Source of the DNA: Achatina immaculata
Taxonomy: Eukaryota; Mollusca; Gastropoda; Stylommatophora; Achatinidae
DNA: 64,000 bases
Direction: 5' to 3'
NCBI GenBank assembly: GCA_009760885.1
Contig: CM019718.1
Location: forward strand, 31,438,530 to 31,502,529
Every line of letters starts with the position of its first letter. Positions within the stretch are counted from its first letter, which is position 1. The notes under the pieces were generated by a model. That model saw only the letters and a list, made by a program, of their open reading frames with translations. It did not search any database and had not been told where the DNA came from. This document shows positions 63,470 to 64,000 of this stretch, piece by piece. A program made the position numbers and the translations under genes.

Positions 63470-63484
63470 CTGGAAAGAATGTTT

Positions 63485-63745
63485 CATATGATCAAGGAAT
63501 GTTCTGTGTGAATAAGGAACATTTTATATGATCAAATACTATTTTGTGTTATCAAGGATGTTCTGTATGAACAAGGAACATTTTGTATGATCAATAATGT
63601 GTTTTAAGTTATTTTGAAATTTTGTATGATCAAATAATGTTTTGTTTAATAAAGAAACATTTTGAATGATCAAGGAATGTTTAATATTATCAAAAAAACA
63701 TTTTGTACGATCAAAGAGTGTTTTGTATTTTCAAGAAATGTTTTG
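63485..63745. repeat. Degenerate short tandem repeat
   Basis: About 8 imperfect copies of a unit like TATGATCAAGGAATGTTTTG, directly upstream of the exon 1 acceptor. Confidence 0.65.
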
Positions 63746-64000
63746 AACATTTAATTAAAGAACAAAAAAATTCCTAGAAAGAATTTTACTGTCATATGTG
63801 ATTAAAAAAACAAAAAAACAGGCTTAACTTCAAGAACAGTGAAAGCGTTCCTGCATTCTTCTTTTTTACCAGCTACAAACTGTGGCATATTGTCATATAT
63901 TTGTTCATTCACTATGTCATGGCTGACAGTTGTTGGAGACCATGCTTCTCCGTTTTGTGAAGTCCGTTGTGTTTCCAATCAATTTAGTTACCTTTTTTTT

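Noticed and set aside
61562..62752. Short frames in the GC-rich element (for example 62567-62752)
   Set aside because: They are short, overlap internal duplications and show no motif; the element looks non-coding.
63829..63978. A 50-codon open stretch on the minus strand at the right edge ending at a GTTAAG donor
   Set aside because: An in-frame TGA precedes it and no convincing acceptor lies between; it could be an exon, but I cannot support it from this window.
1..64000. CRISPR arrays, operons, phage or bacterial defence genes
   Set aside because: The tandem arrays lack spacers, and the gene structure is intron-rich eukaryotic; nothing prokaryotic is present.

Overview
This is animal genomic DNA: AT-rich, intron-dense and loaded with retrotransposons. 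The repeat types (I/Nimb-like and RTE-like LINEs, tRNA-derived SINEs, mariner and Tc1 DNA transposons, many intronic minisatellites) together with a nesprin-like gene point to an invertebrate. A lophotrochozoan, probably a mollusc, is my best guess, but nothing here proves the phylum.

One host gene fills the window on the minus strand. I located 32 internal exons between 63469 and 149. Every junction keeps the reading frame, and the joined coding sequence is 6383 nt, or 2127 codons plus 2 nt. It is almost entirely spectrin-type three-helix repeats (about 20 units of 105-112 residues). The best match is a nesprin (SYNE1 / Msp300 family), the giant nuclear-envelope linker between nucleus and cytoskeleton. 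Neither the N-terminal calponin-homology domains (beyond the right edge) nor the C-terminal KASH domain (beyond the left edge) is in the window. Exons of 321 or 327 nt encode about one whole repeat each, and the last part of the window shows a two-repeat (about 212-residue) super-period.

Layout from left to right: 149-2024 two exons with a small hAT-like MITE between them. 2355-10017 is a nested transposon stack inside one intron: an old LINE is split by a mariner element, which is itself split by a tiny LINE 3' end, and is split again by a full-length LINE with an intact 1283-codon ORF. 10138-11290 holds a dispersed repeat, a 102-bp-armed palindrome with Pol III-like boxes and a tandem array. 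13187-13730 is a 24-bp minisatellite. 14096-16318 and 21100-24080 hold copies of an RTE-like LINE. 28604-30352 is a Tc1-like pseudo-element followed by a SINE. 32056-33622 and 37651-37850 hold a dispersed repeat and three minisatellites. 39780-42990, 45978-47065, 48995-51065 and 60535-61483 are degenerate LINEs. 61639-63039 is a 1.4-kb non-coding element whose 3' end resembles that of the intact LINE.

I found no CRISPR array, operon, prokaryotic gene or clearly new biochemical system. The most interesting content is the transposon archaeology (dated nested insertions, a palindromic Pol III-like element, a probable non-autonomous partner of the active-looking LINE) and the supra-repeat organisation of the spectrin gene.
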